Origin: Chromatiales bacterium
GTDB taxonomy: Bacteria; Pseudomonadota; Gammaproteobacteria; Steroidobacterales; GCA-2729495
Direction of reading: 5' to 3'
NCBI GenBank assembly: GCA_020351875.1
Contig: CP070671.1
Location: 2,478,966 to 2,530,727, forward strand
Length of the DNA stretch: 51,762 nt
Shown here: positions 41,211 through 49,721 of the stretch, piece after piece
Position numbering within the stretch: the first letter of the stretch is position 1
Layout: every line of letters begins with the position of its first letter
Program-made: the position numbers and the translations under genes
Notes under the pieces: generated by a model
What the model was told of the DNA's origin: nothing
The model's database searches: none
What the model saw: the letters and a program-made list of their open reading frames with translations, nothing else

Positions 41211-43094
41211 ATGCGATCTCCCTGGGGTGACCGACGGGCGCGGGCCGCGGCCATTTTGGCCGCGGCCCTGCTGCTCGTTGCGGCACCGGGCTGGGCAGGG
41301 AAGCCCGAGCGCCTGGTGGTGCAGGATCCTCATTACGGCGAAGTGCTGTTCCATTTCTACCAGAAGGACGATTTCACCGCGTTGACTCACCTGATGGCCG
41401 CCCAGGCGCAGTCGCGGGTAAGCAATCACGAGCTCGATGCGGAGTTGCTGCTCGGCGGGCTGAATCTCGAGTACGGCCAGCATCGCGAAGCCGGCAGGAT
41501 TTTCAACCGACTGCTGGCACAGGTCGATGACCCCGCGATCCGCGACCGGGCGTGGTTTTATCTCGGCAAGGTCCGCTATCAGCGTGCCCACTTTGCCGAA
41601 GCCGAAGACGCGCTGCGCCAGGTCGGTGGCAAGTTGCCGCGTAGCCTGGCGGCGGAGTATCCCCTGCTGATGTCGCAGAGCCTGATGGGTCAGGGCCGTT
41701 ACGACGATGCGGCTGCGGTGCTCGACGGCTGGAAGGGCCCCGCAGACTGGACCGCCTTCGCCCGCTTCAATCTCGGTGTCGCGCAGGTGCGCAGCGAAGA
41801 CCTGCAGGCCGGCGCACGCGCACTGAATCGTGTGGGCAAGATGTCGGCGCCGACCCCGGAACTGAAGAGCCTGCGCGACAAGGCCAATCTCGCCCTGGGT
41901 TATGCCTGGCTGCAGGTTAACGATCCTGAGGCAGCTCGCGAGGCCCTGGAACGTGTCCGGGTGCTCGGGCCGTTCTCCAACAAGGCACTGCTGGGCGTCG
42001 GCTGGGCCGACGCGCTGCAGGCGGAGTATCGCCGCGCGCTGGTGCCGTGGCTCGAACTGCGCGACCGTGACCTGCTCGACAGCGCGGTGCAGGAGTCCTT
42101 GCTCGCGGTGCCCTTTGCCTACGGCAGTCTCGATGCGCACGGCTCGGCAGTCGATGCCTACCTGGCTGCGCTGGGCGCATTCGACGCGGAAATCTTTCGC
42201 CTCGATATCGCCATCGATCGGGCGCGCAGTGGCGAACTGGTGCCGGCGCTGCTGGATGCGGACGACCCCGAGATTGCCCGCTGGTACTGGCAGCTGAACG
42301 CCGTACCCAGCTCCGAAGATGCGCGCTACTTGTATCACCTGGTCGCCGATCACCGCTTCCAGGACGGGCTGCGGAACTATCGCGACCTGCTGGCGCTGTA
42401 CAACCACCTGGACGACTGGAAGGAAAAGCTCGGCGCTTACCAGGACATGCTCGATACGCGCGCGCAGGCCTATGCCGAACGCATGCCGTCGGTCGAAGCG
42501 CACCTCGCCGACGTGAACCTGGAGGCGATGCACGCGCGACGCGACGACATGGTCACGCGCCTCGACCAGATTGAAGCGACGCGGGACATCGCGGGCCTGG
42601 CGGACGCGACCGAACGCCAGCAGTGGGAGCTGCTGACGGAACTGGAACAAAGCCCCGCGTGGTCTCACCCGGGGGCAGCCGAAGCACGCGACAAGCAACG
42701 CGTGTTGAAGGGTCTGCTGCAGTGGAAGCTCGACCGCGAATTTCGCCGGCGCCTGTGGCAGCAGCGGCGGGAAATCGCATCGCTCGACGCCGCGCTGGCG
42801 GAAGCCGATCGCCGGGCCGCCGACGTGTACGCCGCGCGCGAGGAAATTCCGGTCGAGCTCGACGCATACCGCGAACGCATCGCGGCGCTGCGCCCCCGCC
42901 TGGAGTCCGTGCAGGGCGGCGTGATGGTGGCCCTCGGCGGCCAGGAGGCCGCGCTGCAGTTGTTCGCCGTGCGCGAGCTCGAAGCGCAGAAGGAACGCAT
43001 GGCCACGTATCGCATTCAGGCTCGCTTTGCCCTGGCGACGATCTACGACCGCGCCAGCGGCACGGTCGCCGATCGCGGGAGTGCCGACCAGTGA
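41211..43094 (+). CDS. Exported TPR protein
   Basis: A 627-residue protein with signal peptide AAAILAAALLLVAAPGWAG. The first half consists of TPR-like helical pairs (LLLGGLNLEYGQHREAGRIF, AWFYLGKVRYQRAHFAEAED, LMSQSLMGQGRYDDAAAVLD, LGVAQVRSEDLQAGARALN). The second half is long, charged and helical, with probable coiled coil (RLWQQRREIASLDAALAEAD, RRAADVYAAREEIP). ATG 41211 has GGGAG just upstream. The stop overlaps the next GTG (GTGA), so translation is coupled. It probably works as a periplasmic scaffold in the same complex as the following TPR and ExbB/ExbD proteins; large TPR proteins accompany AglRQS-type motors in myxobacteria. Confidence 0.85.
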   Translation: MRSPWGDRRARAAAILAAALLLVAAPGWAGKPERLVVQDPHYGEVLFHFYQKDDFTALTHLMAAQAQSRVSNHELDAELLLGGLNLEYGQHREAGRIFNRLLAQVDDPAIRDRAWFYLGKVRYQRAHFAEAEDALRQVGGKLPRSLAAEYPLLMSQSLMGQGRYDDAAAVLDGWKGPADWTAFARFNLGVAQVRSEDLQAGARALNRVGKMSAPTPELKSLRDKANLALGYAWLQVNDPEAAREALERVRVLGPFSNKALLGVGWADALQAEYRRALVPWLELRDRDLLDSAVQESLLAVPFAYGSLDAHGSAVDAYLAALGAFDAEIFRLDIAIDRARSGELVPALLDADDPEIARWYWQLNAVPSSEDARYLYHLVADHRFQDGLRNYRDLLALYNHLDDWKEKLGAYQDMLDTRAQAYAERMPSVEAHLADVNLEAMHARRDDMVTRLDQIEATRDIAGLADATERQQWELLTELEQSPAWSHPGAAEARDKQRVLKGLLQWKLDREFRRRLWQQRREIASLDAALAEADRRAADVYAAREEIPVELDAYRERIAALRPRLESVQGGVMVALGGQEAALQLFAVRELEAQKERMATYRIQARFALATIYDRASGTVADRGSADQ

Positions 43095-45892
43095 AGTTGC
43101 TGGTACTCACAACCGGGCTGGCGCTGGCCGGCGGGCTTTGGCCCTTCGGTGGCGACAATGATGCGCCGCGGCCGAACGACAGGATCTCGGACCTGAAAGC
43201 CCGCAAGCTCGATTTGCAGGCGACGCCGGCGGTCATGGACAGCGCGCAGATGGCGCGGCAGCAGTACCGCACCTTCCTCGAACTGTCCGAGGGCTCGCCG
43301 GAGATGCAGATGGAGGCCATGCGCCGGCTGGCCGACCTGAGCGTTGCGGCGGCCGAAGACGCTGATATGGCCAGCCTGATCCAGGAACAATTCGTCGAAG
43401 AAGCGGTGTGGCTGTACGGGGAACTGCTCGAGCGCAACCCGGACCACGAGCTGCGCGACGCAATTCTCTACCAGCTCGCGCGGGCCAAGGAATTCACGGG
43501 TGACAACGACGGTGCGCTGGCGGCACTCGACCAGCTGATCGCCGATCATCCCGACAGCCGTCTCTACGACGAGTCTCAGTTCCGTCGGGGCGAGGTCCTG
43601 TTCGTCGCGAAGCGTTACCGCGAAGCGGAACAGGCCTATGCCGCTGTCATCGCGGTCGGCGACAGCTCCAGTTTCTACGAGCAGTCGCTGTACAAGAATG
43701 GCTGGGCATTCTTCAAGCTCGGTTTGCACGACGAGAGCCTGGATTCCTTCCTCGGCCTGCTCGATCGGCGGCTGGCCGACACGGACGACCCCGCCGCTGC
43801 CATCGAGGCCATGTCCCGGCCCAATCGCGAGTTGGTCGACGACACCTTCCGCGTGTTGTCGATCAGTTTCTCGTACATGGACGGTGCGGACACGCTCGAC
43901 GATCTGCTGGATCGCCGCGGCGACATGAATTACGCAAACCTGTTGTACGCCGGTCTCGGTGACCTGTACCTGGACAAGGAGCGCTTCAACGACGCCGCCG
44001 AAACCTACGCGGCCTTCGTCAGCCGCGCGCCGACCCACGAGGCCGGCCCGGTCCTGCAGCAGCGCGTAATCGAGGCTTACACGCTGGGCCGCTTTCCGAG
44101 CCTGGTGCTGGAAAGCAAGCGCGACTACGTGCGCCTGTATGGCTTCGACACCGCGTTCTGGCCGGACCGCGACCGCGCCGACTATCCCGTGGTGGTTACG
44201 CACATCAAGGAACACCTGAGCGACCTCGCCGGCTACGACCACGCGCTGGCCCAGGAAGAGGGCAGTGTCGAGGCCTACGAACGGGCCGCGGGCTGGTATC
44301 GCCGCTACCTCGACTACTTCCCGGAAGACCCCGACTCCGCGCAGCGCAGTTTCCTGCTCGCGGAAATCTACGAGGAACTCGGACGCTACGGCGAGTCCAC
44401 GGATCAGTTCCTGGATGCGGCGTACGCCTACGGCCCGCACGAGCAGGCCGCCGAAGCCGCCTACCGCGCGGTGCTGGTCGCGCGCATGCATTCGGCGCAA
44501 CTCGAGGGTGAAATCCAGGTTGCCTGGCAGCAGCGCGTATTTGAAGAGTCCCTGCAGTTCGCGGACAACTTCCCGGCGCACCCGGAGGCCGCACCCGTGC
44601 GCGCGAAAGTGGCCGAAGAATTGTTTGCCGCCGGCGACCTCGAACGGGCGGTGGACGTAGCAGGTCTGGTCGTGACGATGCAGCCGCCGGCAAGCGAGGA
44701 GCTGGAACGCACGGCGTGGCGAGTTATCGCCCACTCTCAGTTCGACCTGGGCCGTTACCCGCAGGCCGAGGTCGCCTACATGCGGTTGCGACTACTGCCG
44801 CAGGAAACGCCGGAGCACAGCCAGGAAGTCGAGGCGCGGATTGCGGCGTCCATCTACCGCCAGGGCGAACAGGCCCGCGATGCAGGCGACGTGGACGAAG
44901 CCGTGGCGCAGTTCCTGCGCGTCGGCGATGCGGTCCCGGGTTCCGATATCGTGCCGACCGCGATCTACGACGCCGGCACGCTGCTGATCACCGCGGAGCG
45001 GTGGGACGAGGCCGCGCCGGTGCTCGAGCGTTTCCGCACGGAGTTCCCGGAACACGAATTCGGCGACGAAGTCACGCAGAAACTCGCGGTCACCCGGCGG
45101 GAGGCGGGCGAGGCCGGTGCCGCTGCCGCAGAGTTCGAAAGAGTGGCCGTGTTGGCCAGTGTCGAGCCCGACGCCCAGCGCGAGGCGCTGTGGGAGTCGG
45201 CCGATCTGTACGAACAGGCCGGGCGCCCGGCGGACGAACGGCGGGTTTATGCCGCGATTGTCGAGCGTTTCCCGGCGCCGCTGGCCGAGTCCATCGAGGC
45301 CCGGCAGAAACTGGCCGACCTGGCCGGCGATGCGGGCGATACGCAGGACCGCTGGCGCTGGCTCGACTCCATCATCGTGGCCGATGCACAGGCCGGCGCC
45401 GAGCGCAGCTCGCGCACCATGACGCTTGCCGCCCGCGCGAGCCTGGAGCGCGCGATGCCGCTGCGTGATGCCTTCAACGGCGTGTCGTTGACGGTGCCGC
45501 TGAAAGACAGCATGAACATCAAGAAAGAGCGCATGGAACGTGCGCTCACCGCCTTTGGCGGTGCTGCGGACTACGGCGTCGACGAGGTGGTCACGGCAGC
45601 CACCTATGAAATCGCGCAGCTGTATTTCAACCTGAGCCGCGAGCTGATGGACTCGGAACGTCCTGCCGGTCTCGACGAGCTGGAGCTCGAGCAGTACGAG
45701 CTGCTGCTGGAAGAACAGGCCTTCCCGATCGAGGAACAGGCCATCGACATTTACGCGTCGAACGCATCGCGCGCCGCCACCGGGGTTTACGACCAGTGGG
45801 TGCGGCTGAGTTTCGAACGTTTGGCGGAACTGGTACCGGCGCGCTACGCGAAGCCGGAGAGGAGTGAGAACCTTGTTGCGCAACTGGACTGA
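43091..45892 (+). CDS. Large TPR repeat protein
   Basis: A 933-residue protein beginning at GTG 43091 (GTGA overlap with the previous stop), followed by a short hydrophobic start KLLVLTTGLALAGGLWPFGG that could be a signal peptide. Most of the protein is tandem TPR/Sel1-like helix pairs: LYQLARAKEFTGDNDGALAA, QFRRGEVLFVAKRYREAEQA, LYAGLGDLYLDKERFNDAAE, LAEIYEELGRYGESTDQF, AIYDAGTLLITAERWDEAAP, ADLYEQAGRPADERRVYAAI. The open frame extends ~470 bases further upstream, but that part is Arg/Gly-rich and overlaps the preceding TPR gene, so it is rejected. A long TPR solenoid of this size is typical for secretion, motility and polysaccharide-export scaffolds. It overlaps the next gene by 29 bases. 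Confidence 0.87.
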   Translation: MKLLVLTTGLALAGGLWPFGGDNDAPRPNDRISDLKARKLDLQATPAVMDSAQMARQQYRTFLELSEGSPEMQMEAMRRLADLSVAAAEDADMASLIQEQFVEEAVWLYGELLERNPDHELRDAILYQLARAKEFTGDNDGALAALDQLIADHPDSRLYDESQFRRGEVLFVAKRYREAEQAYAAVIAVGDSSSFYEQSLYKNGWAFFKLGLHDESLDSFLGLLDRRLADTDDPAAAIEAMSRPNRELVDDTFRVLSISFSYMDGADTLDDLLDRRGDMNYANLLYAGLGDLYLDKERFNDAAETYAAFVSRAPTHEAGPVLQQRVIEAYTLGRFPSLVLESKRDYVRLYGFDTAFWPDRDRADYPVVVTHIKEHLSDLAGYDHALAQEEGSVEAYERAAGWYRRYLDYFPEDPDSAQRSFLLAEIYEELGRYGESTDQFLDAAYAYGPHEQAAEAAYRAVLVARMHSAQLEGEIQVAWQQRVFEESLQFADNFPAHPEAAPVRAKVAEELFAAGDLERAVDVAGLVVTMQPPASEELERTAWRVIAHSQFDLGRYPQAEVAYMRLRLLPQETPEHSQEVEARIAASIYRQGEQARDAGDVDEAVAQFLRVGDAVPGSDIVPTAIYDAGTLLITAERWDEAAPVLERFRTEFPEHEFGDEVTQKLAVTRREAGEAGAAAAEFERVAVLASVEPDAQREALWESADLYEQAGRPADERRVYAAIVERFPAPLAESIEARQKLADLAGDAGDTQDRWRWLDSIIVADAQAGAERSSRTMTLAARASLERAMPLRDAFNGVSLTVPLKDSMNIKKERMERALTAFGGAADYGVDEVVTAATYEIAQLYFNLSRELMDSERPAGLDELELEQYELLLEEQAFPIEEQAIDIYASNASRAATGVYDQWVRLSFERLAELVPARYAKPERSENLVAQLD

Positions 45893-46532
45893 GAGTAGGC
45901 CGCGCCAGAGGACGGCCAGGGCCAGCGCCCTTGCATTGCTCGCATTGACCGTCGCCCTGGGCGGTTGTGCCGGCAACAAGGCGACGCAGGTGGCAGACGC
46001 AGAGGCAACGGCCGAACCGGTGTTTCCCGCCGACGCGATGGACCGCTACGCGCGGGCGCTGGGCTGGATGGATGCCGGCGACGATGCGCGGGCGGCCGGG
46101 GCGTTTCGTGAACTCGCCGCGGACTATCCGGACTATGCCGGGCCGCTGGTGAACCTCGCGATCCTCGAATCACGCGCGGGCAACACCGAAGCGGGCATCA
46201 ACCTGCTGTCGAACGCGGTGGTGATCTGCGATCAGTGCGCGCCGGCCTGGAACCAGCTGGGCATCCTGCTGCGCCGCCAGGGCCGCTTCGAGGAAGCCGA
46301 GAGCGCGTACCTGAAGGCGCTGGCCGAAGACCCGGACTACGCGCTCGCGCATTACAACCTCGGCGTGCTGTACGACCTGTATCAGCAGCAGCCGGCCACC
46401 GCCGTTGAACACTACGAACGTTATGTCGCGTTGACCGACGACGTTTCGCAGTTGCCGGTGGACAAGTGGATTGTCGACCTGCGCCGGCGTATCGGTGCAC
46501 CGCCGACGGCCGCGCAGGCGGAGGGCACCTGA
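45864..46532 (+). CDS. TPR lipoprotein
   Basis: A 222-residue lipoprotein (ALLALTVALGGCAG, lipobox Cys about 35) with three TPR units: RYARALGWMDAGDDARAAGA, PAWNQLGILLRRQGRFEEAE and AHYNLGVLYDLYQQQPATAV. It starts at GTG 45864 within the end of the large TPR gene, and its stop overlaps the next ATG (TGATG). Such PilF/NlpI-like small TPR lipoproteins help assemble outer-membrane complexes, and a similar role here fits the operon. The sorting residues after the Cys (AGNK) do not include Asp+2, so outer-membrane transfer is expected. Confidence 0.87.
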   Translation: MRTLLRNWTESRPRQRTARASALALLALTVALGGCAGNKATQVADAEATAEPVFPADAMDRYARALGWMDAGDDARAAGAFRELAADYPDYAGPLVNLAILESRAGNTEAGINLLSNAVVICDQCAPAWNQLGILLRRQGRFEEAESAYLKALAEDPDYALAHYNLGVLYDLYQQQPATAVEHYERYVALTDDVSQLPVDKWIVDLRRRIGAPPTAAQAEGT

Positions 46533-46969
46533 TGAACGACTGGCAGCACAGGCTCCTGGCTGGCGCCCTGCTGGCCGGTTTTACAGTTTGGGCCGGTGCC
46601 GCGGAGACGGCACGTACGGACACGGACGTCCCGGCCCCTCTTATAGAAGCGGCAGCCGCCCCGGCCGACGAGGCCGAGCTCATGCCCGCGGTGGACGTGG
46701 GCGGCGCGCCACAGCCCGCCGCCGTACCCCGCGGCCCGGCCGACCGGCTGGAGCTGGATCCGACCGCGATTCGCGGCAACCAGGAGCTCCCGAAGGTGTT
46801 GTACATCGTGCCGTGGAAGGACCCGGCATTGGGTGACCTGGTCGGCAAGCCGGTGAACAGCCTCGTGGACGAGGTGTTGGCACCCGTAGACCGTGATGTG
46901 TTCCGCAGACAGATCCGCTATTTCGATCAACTGTATGGAGAGGCCGGAAATCCGTCTGCCGGGCCGTAG
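46532..46969 (+). CDS. Small exported protein of unknown function
   Basis: A 145-residue protein with a signal peptide (LLAGALLAGFTVWAGAAE), an Ala/Pro/Asp-rich low-complexity linker (~25-75), and a compact C-terminal segment DPTAIRGNQELPKVLYIVPW followed by KDPALGDLVGKPVNSLVDEV and FRRQIRYFDQLYGE. No family name can be given, though the ELPKVLYIVPWK stretch looks like a conserved core. It lies immediately before exbB, coupled to the TPR lipoprotein by a TGATG overlap, so it should be a stoichiometric component of the complex. Confidence 0.75.
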   Translation: MNDWQHRLLAGALLAGFTVWAGAAETARTDTDVPAPLIEAAAAPADEAELMPAVDVGGAPQPAAVPRGPADRLELDPTAIRGNQELPKVLYIVPWKDPALGDLVGKPVNSLVDEVLAPVDRDVFRRQIRYFDQLYGEAGNPSAGP

Positions 46970-47010
46970 GGCCACGGGCGGCTGAGCCGATTCTTTTTGG
47001 AGGAGGAGAG

Positions 47011-47661
47011 ATGGAAATCTATTCGAGTATCGTGAGTTTCTTCCAGCAGGGCGGGGTCTTCATGGTCCCGATCGTGGTGGTGCTGGCCATTGGCCTCGCC
47101 ATCGCGGCCGAGCGCTGGGTGTATCTGAGCAAGACTGCCGTGGGCAACCGCATGATCTGGAAAAAGATCACGCCGTACATCCAGGCCGGCAAGTTCCAGG
47201 AAGCCGTGAACGTCACGTCGAAATCCAAGGCGGCGATCGCGACGATCCTGACCTACGGCCTGCACCGCACGAAGAATGCGGCGCGTCGCGACGACATCGA
47301 GAAGGCGATGGAAGAGAGCCTGATGGAAGTGATGCCGCGGCTGGAAAAGCGCACGCACTACCTGGCCACGTTTGCGAACGTCGCCACGCTGCTGGGCCTG
47401 CTGGGCACCATTATCGGCCTGATCAACGCGTTCACGGCCGTGGCGGCCGCGAACCCGGCTGAGAAGGCGGACATGTTGTCGGCCAGTATCTCGGTGGCGA
47501 TGAACACCACTGCCTTCGGCCTGATGGTCGCCATTCCGCTGTTGCTGGCGCACACCGTGCTGCAGAGCAAGACCACGCAGATCGTCGACAGCCTGGAAAT
47601 GGTTGCTGTGAAGTTCCTGAACGCCGTTGAAGAGCGCAAGCACCAGGCGCAAGCCGCATGA
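47011..47661 (+). CDS. ExbB/TolQ/MotA-family proton-channel subunit
   Basis: A 216-residue inner-membrane protein with three TM helices: FMVPIVVVLAIGLAIAAERW (~17-36), the conserved second helix YLATFANVATLLGLLGTIIG (about 117-136) and NTTAFGLMVAIPLLLAHTVL (about 171-190). The LLGLLGTxxG motif and the Thr in the third helix are the family hallmarks of the proton pathway. It has a strong ribosome-binding site (GGAGGAGGAG) preceding the ATG and a 41-base gap from the previous gene. With two ExbD-like proteins downstream it should form a pmf-driven motor analogous to TolQR, ExbBD or the gliding motor AglRQS. It has no long periplasmic N-terminal extension. Confidence 0.95.
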   Translation: MEIYSSIVSFFQQGGVFMVPIVVVLAIGLAIAAERWVYLSKTAVGNRMIWKKITPYIQAGKFQEAVNVTSKSKAAIATILTYGLHRTKNAARRDDIEKAMEESLMEVMPRLEKRTHYLATFANVATLLGLLGTIIGLINAFTAVAAANPAEKADMLSASISVAMNTTAFGLMVAIPLLLAHTVLQSKTTQIVDSLEMVAVKFLNAVEERKHQAQAA

Positions 47662-48164
47662 GAAGCCGCTGGCGCAAACACCGCCAGCAGGAAGCGGCGG
47701 ACCTGAACATCACAGCGTTCATGAACCTGATGGTGATCCTGGTGCCGTTCCTGCTGATCACGGCTGTGTTCTCGCGGCTGGCGATTCTCGAGCTGAACCT
47801 GCCCTCCTCCGGGGAGCAGCTCGCGAACGATGAGCCGTTGACCATGCAGCTGGAAGTGATCGTGCGCGCCGACCTGATCGAGGTGGGCGAGCGCAATGGC
47901 GGCCTGTTGACGCGCCTGCCGAGCCAGGAAGACGGCTACGACTACCCGGCCCTGACCGAGTACCTGAAACGCGTGAAGGCCACCTTCCCGGACAAGCTGG
48001 ATGCCACCATCCTGCTGGAGCCGGACGTGCCCTACGACGTGCTGGTGCAGGTCATGGACGCCGTGCGCATCTTCGAAGCAGAAGAAGAGGACGGCGAGCT
48101 GGTGCAGGCGGAGCTGTTCCCGGAAATCTCTATCGGTGATGCACCGGTGCGCAAACGGAGCTAG
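47658..48164 (+). CDS. ExbD/TolR-family protein lacking the canonical TM Asp
   Basis: A 168-residue protein with one N-terminal TM helix and a periplasmic domain. The helix aligns with ExbD: the family's TPFIDVMLVLL corresponds to TAFMNLMVILV here, so the proton-carrying Asp is replaced by Asn23. The helix is followed by LELNLPSSGEQ as in ExbD, then a domain with VIVRADLIEVGER and TILLEPDVPYDVLVQVMDAV. The start overlaps the exbB stop (ATGA). The Asn suggests that this subunit cannot carry protons itself and may play a structural or regulatory role with the second ExbD. The periplasmic domain carries an extra acidic loop (EEEDGELVQAELF). Confidence 0.92.
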   Translation: MRSRWRKHRQQEAADLNITAFMNLMVILVPFLLITAVFSRLAILELNLPSSGEQLANDEPLTMQLEVIVRADLIEVGERNGGLLTRLPSQEDGYDYPALTEYLKRVKATFPDKLDATILLEPDVPYDVLVQVMDAVRIFEAEEEDGELVQAELFPEISIGDAPVRKRS

Positions 48165-48167
48165 GCC

Positions 48168-48701
48168 ATGCAGATGTCGAAGCGCGCCAAGCGCATGGAA
48201 AAACACAACGCGCGGGGCAGGAAATCTGTGGTCCTGAATCTCGTGTCGTTGATGGACATTTTCACCATCCTGGTGTTCTTCCTGCTGGTCAACTCCTCCG
48301 ACGTGCAGGTGCTGCCGAACGCGAAGGACATTCAGCTGCCGGAGTCGGTGGCCGAAGAAAAGGCGCGCGAGAATGTGGTGGTGCTGGTGTCCGGCGACCA
48401 GATCCTGGTGCAGGGCACGCCTGTGGCGTCCGTGTCGCAGGTGATGAACAGCAAGAGCCTGACGATTCCGGCCCTGGCCGAAGCGCTGCGCGAGCAGAGC
48501 GCCCGCGTGCTGCGCCAGGAAATCGCCGATGACATCGCCAGCCGCGAAGTCACGATCATGGGCGACAAGGAGCTGCCCTACCGCCTGCTGAAACGCGTGA
48601 TGGCCACGTGCACCGAGGCCGACTACGGCCAGATTTCCCTGGCCGTGTTACGCCGTGCTCCCGTTCGCCAGGCCGCCACCGGCGCCGCACCGCAAGGATA
48701 A
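48168..48701 (+). CDS. ExbD/TolR-family protein with canonical TM Asp
   Basis: A 177-residue protein. A basic N-terminus (SKRAKRMEKHNARGRK) precedes the TM helix LNLVSLMDIFTILVFFLLV, which retains the expected Asp (Asp30). This is followed by KDIQLPESVAEE and a periplasmic domain with VVVLVSGDQILVQGT, ITIMGDKELPYRLLKRVMA-like (VTIMGDKELPYRLLKRVM). It starts 3 bases after the first ExbD-like gene. With the Asn-containing paralogue it may form a mixed dimer inside the ExbB pentamer, in which only one chain is protonatable. Confidence 0.94.
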   Translation: MQMSKRAKRMEKHNARGRKSVVLNLVSLMDIFTILVFFLLVNSSDVQVLPNAKDIQLPESVAEEKARENVVVLVSGDQILVQGTPVASVSQVMNSKSLTIPALAEALREQSARVLRQEIADDIASREVTIMGDKELPYRLLKRVMATCTEADYGQISLAVLRRAPVRQAATGAAPQG

Positions 48702-48708
48702 GCCTGCC

Positions 48709-49659
48709 GTGATTGCCTACTACCGCAACTACGCACTGCCCTGGGACATCGGCCTCAGCGAGGACGAGCGCCTCCGGGAGTTCCTGAAGAAAACCGCGAT
48801 CGCCGCGGTGGTTCTGACCATTGTGTTCAGCCTGCTGCCTTTGCCGGAGATTGCGCGTGACGACGTGGAAGAGGTGCCGGAGCGCTTTGCGAAGCTGCTG
48901 CTCGACAAGCCGAAGCCGCCACCGCCGCCGCCACCGGTCGTACAGGAACCCGAGCCCGAGCCGGAACTCGTGGAGCCGGAGCCGGAGAAGGTAGTCGAGA
49001 CCAAGCCGGAACCGACGCCCGAGCCGATTCCGGAACCGAAGATCGACCGCACGGAAGAAGCGCGTAAGAAAGTGGCGGGCATGCTGCCCTTCGCCGACGA
49101 TCTCGCGGACCTGCGTGACAACCAGGCCGTGGCAGCGGTGCAGAACAATCGCCAGCTCGCCGGTGCCGCGGGCGAGGCCACGCGTTCGGAACGTTCGCTG
49201 ATCACGTCGAAAGTCGGCCAGGCCAGCGGCGGCATCAACACCGCCGGCATGAGTCGCGACACCGGCGGTGGAGGGCTCGCGGGCCGCGATACGACGACCG
49301 TGTCCAGCACCGTCGCAGGCTTGGAGTCCAGCGGCCCCGGCGTAGAGCGCACCGGCGACAGCGACCGCGCCGCGCGCAGCCGCGAAGAAATCGAGATGGT
49401 CTTCGACCAGAACAAGGGCGCGATCTACTCGCTGTACAACCGCGCACTGCGCCGCGACCCGACCCTGCAGGGCAAGCTCGTGCTGAGACTCACCATCGAG
49501 CCCTCGGGCGTGGTGTCTAACTGCGAGATCGTATCGAGTGAACTGCAAGACGACGAACTCAAGCGCAAGCTGGTGCAGCGCGTGAAGCTGTTCCGCTTCC
49601 TGGCGAAGGACGTCGAACGGGTCACCACGACCAAGCCGATCGATTTCTTCCCGGCCTGA
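48709..49659 (+). CDS. AgmX/PglI C-terminal-domain, TonB-like protein
   Basis: A 316-residue protein starting at GTG 48709 (AAGGA just upstream, overlapping the exbD2 stop). A cytoplasmic N-terminus (~28 residues) is followed by one TM helix (AIAAVVLTIVFSLLPLP) and a Pro/Glu/Lys-rich periplasm-spanning stretch (KPKPPPPPPPVVQEPEPEPE). A Ser/Gly/Thr-rich linker leads to a C-terminal domain of the AgmX/PglI type (REEIEMVFDQNKGAIYSLYN, LQGKLVLRLTIEPSGVVSNC, VKLFRFLAKD). The architecture is that of TonB, with a domain known from myxobacterial gliding and related envelope proteins. It should transmit ExbB/ExbD motion to an outer-membrane partner, possibly the TPR lipoprotein. It is the last gene of the operon; a hairpin follows. 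Confidence 0.9.
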   Translation: MIAYYRNYALPWDIGLSEDERLREFLKKTAIAAVVLTIVFSLLPLPEIARDDVEEVPERFAKLLLDKPKPPPPPPPVVQEPEPEPELVEPEPEKVVETKPEPTPEPIPEPKIDRTEEARKKVAGMLPFADDLADLRDNQAVAAVQNNRQLAGAAGEATRSERSLITSKVGQASGGINTAGMSRDTGGGGLAGRDTTTVSSTVAGLESSGPGVERTGDSDRAARSREEIEMVFDQNKGAIYSLYNRALRRDPTLQGKLVLRLTIEPSGVVSNCEIVSSELQDDELKRKLVQRVKLFRFLAKDVERVTTTKPIDFFPA

Positions 49660-49678
49660 TCCACTCCGAATCCTGGTG

Positions 49679-49721
49679 CCAGCGCCTCCTGAAGAGGGGA
49701 CGCTGGTTGCTCTGTTCTTTT
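49679..49721 (+). terminator. Possible terminator of the ExbB/ExbD/AgmX operon
   Basis: CCAGCG (49679-49684) pairs with CGCTGG (49701-49706), extended by CCTC/GAGG, and is followed by the T-rich TTGCTCTGTTCTTTT. It lies 20 bases after the AgmX-domain stop. The T-tract is interrupted, so confidence is moderate. Confidence 0.5.

Noticed and set aside
42623..43090. In-frame upstream extension of the large TPR gene (to 1089 residues)
   Set aside because: The extension is Arg/Gly/Pro-rich, overlaps the preceding TPR gene throughout, and the GTGA coupling at 43091 gives a natural start with a hydrophobic N-terminus.
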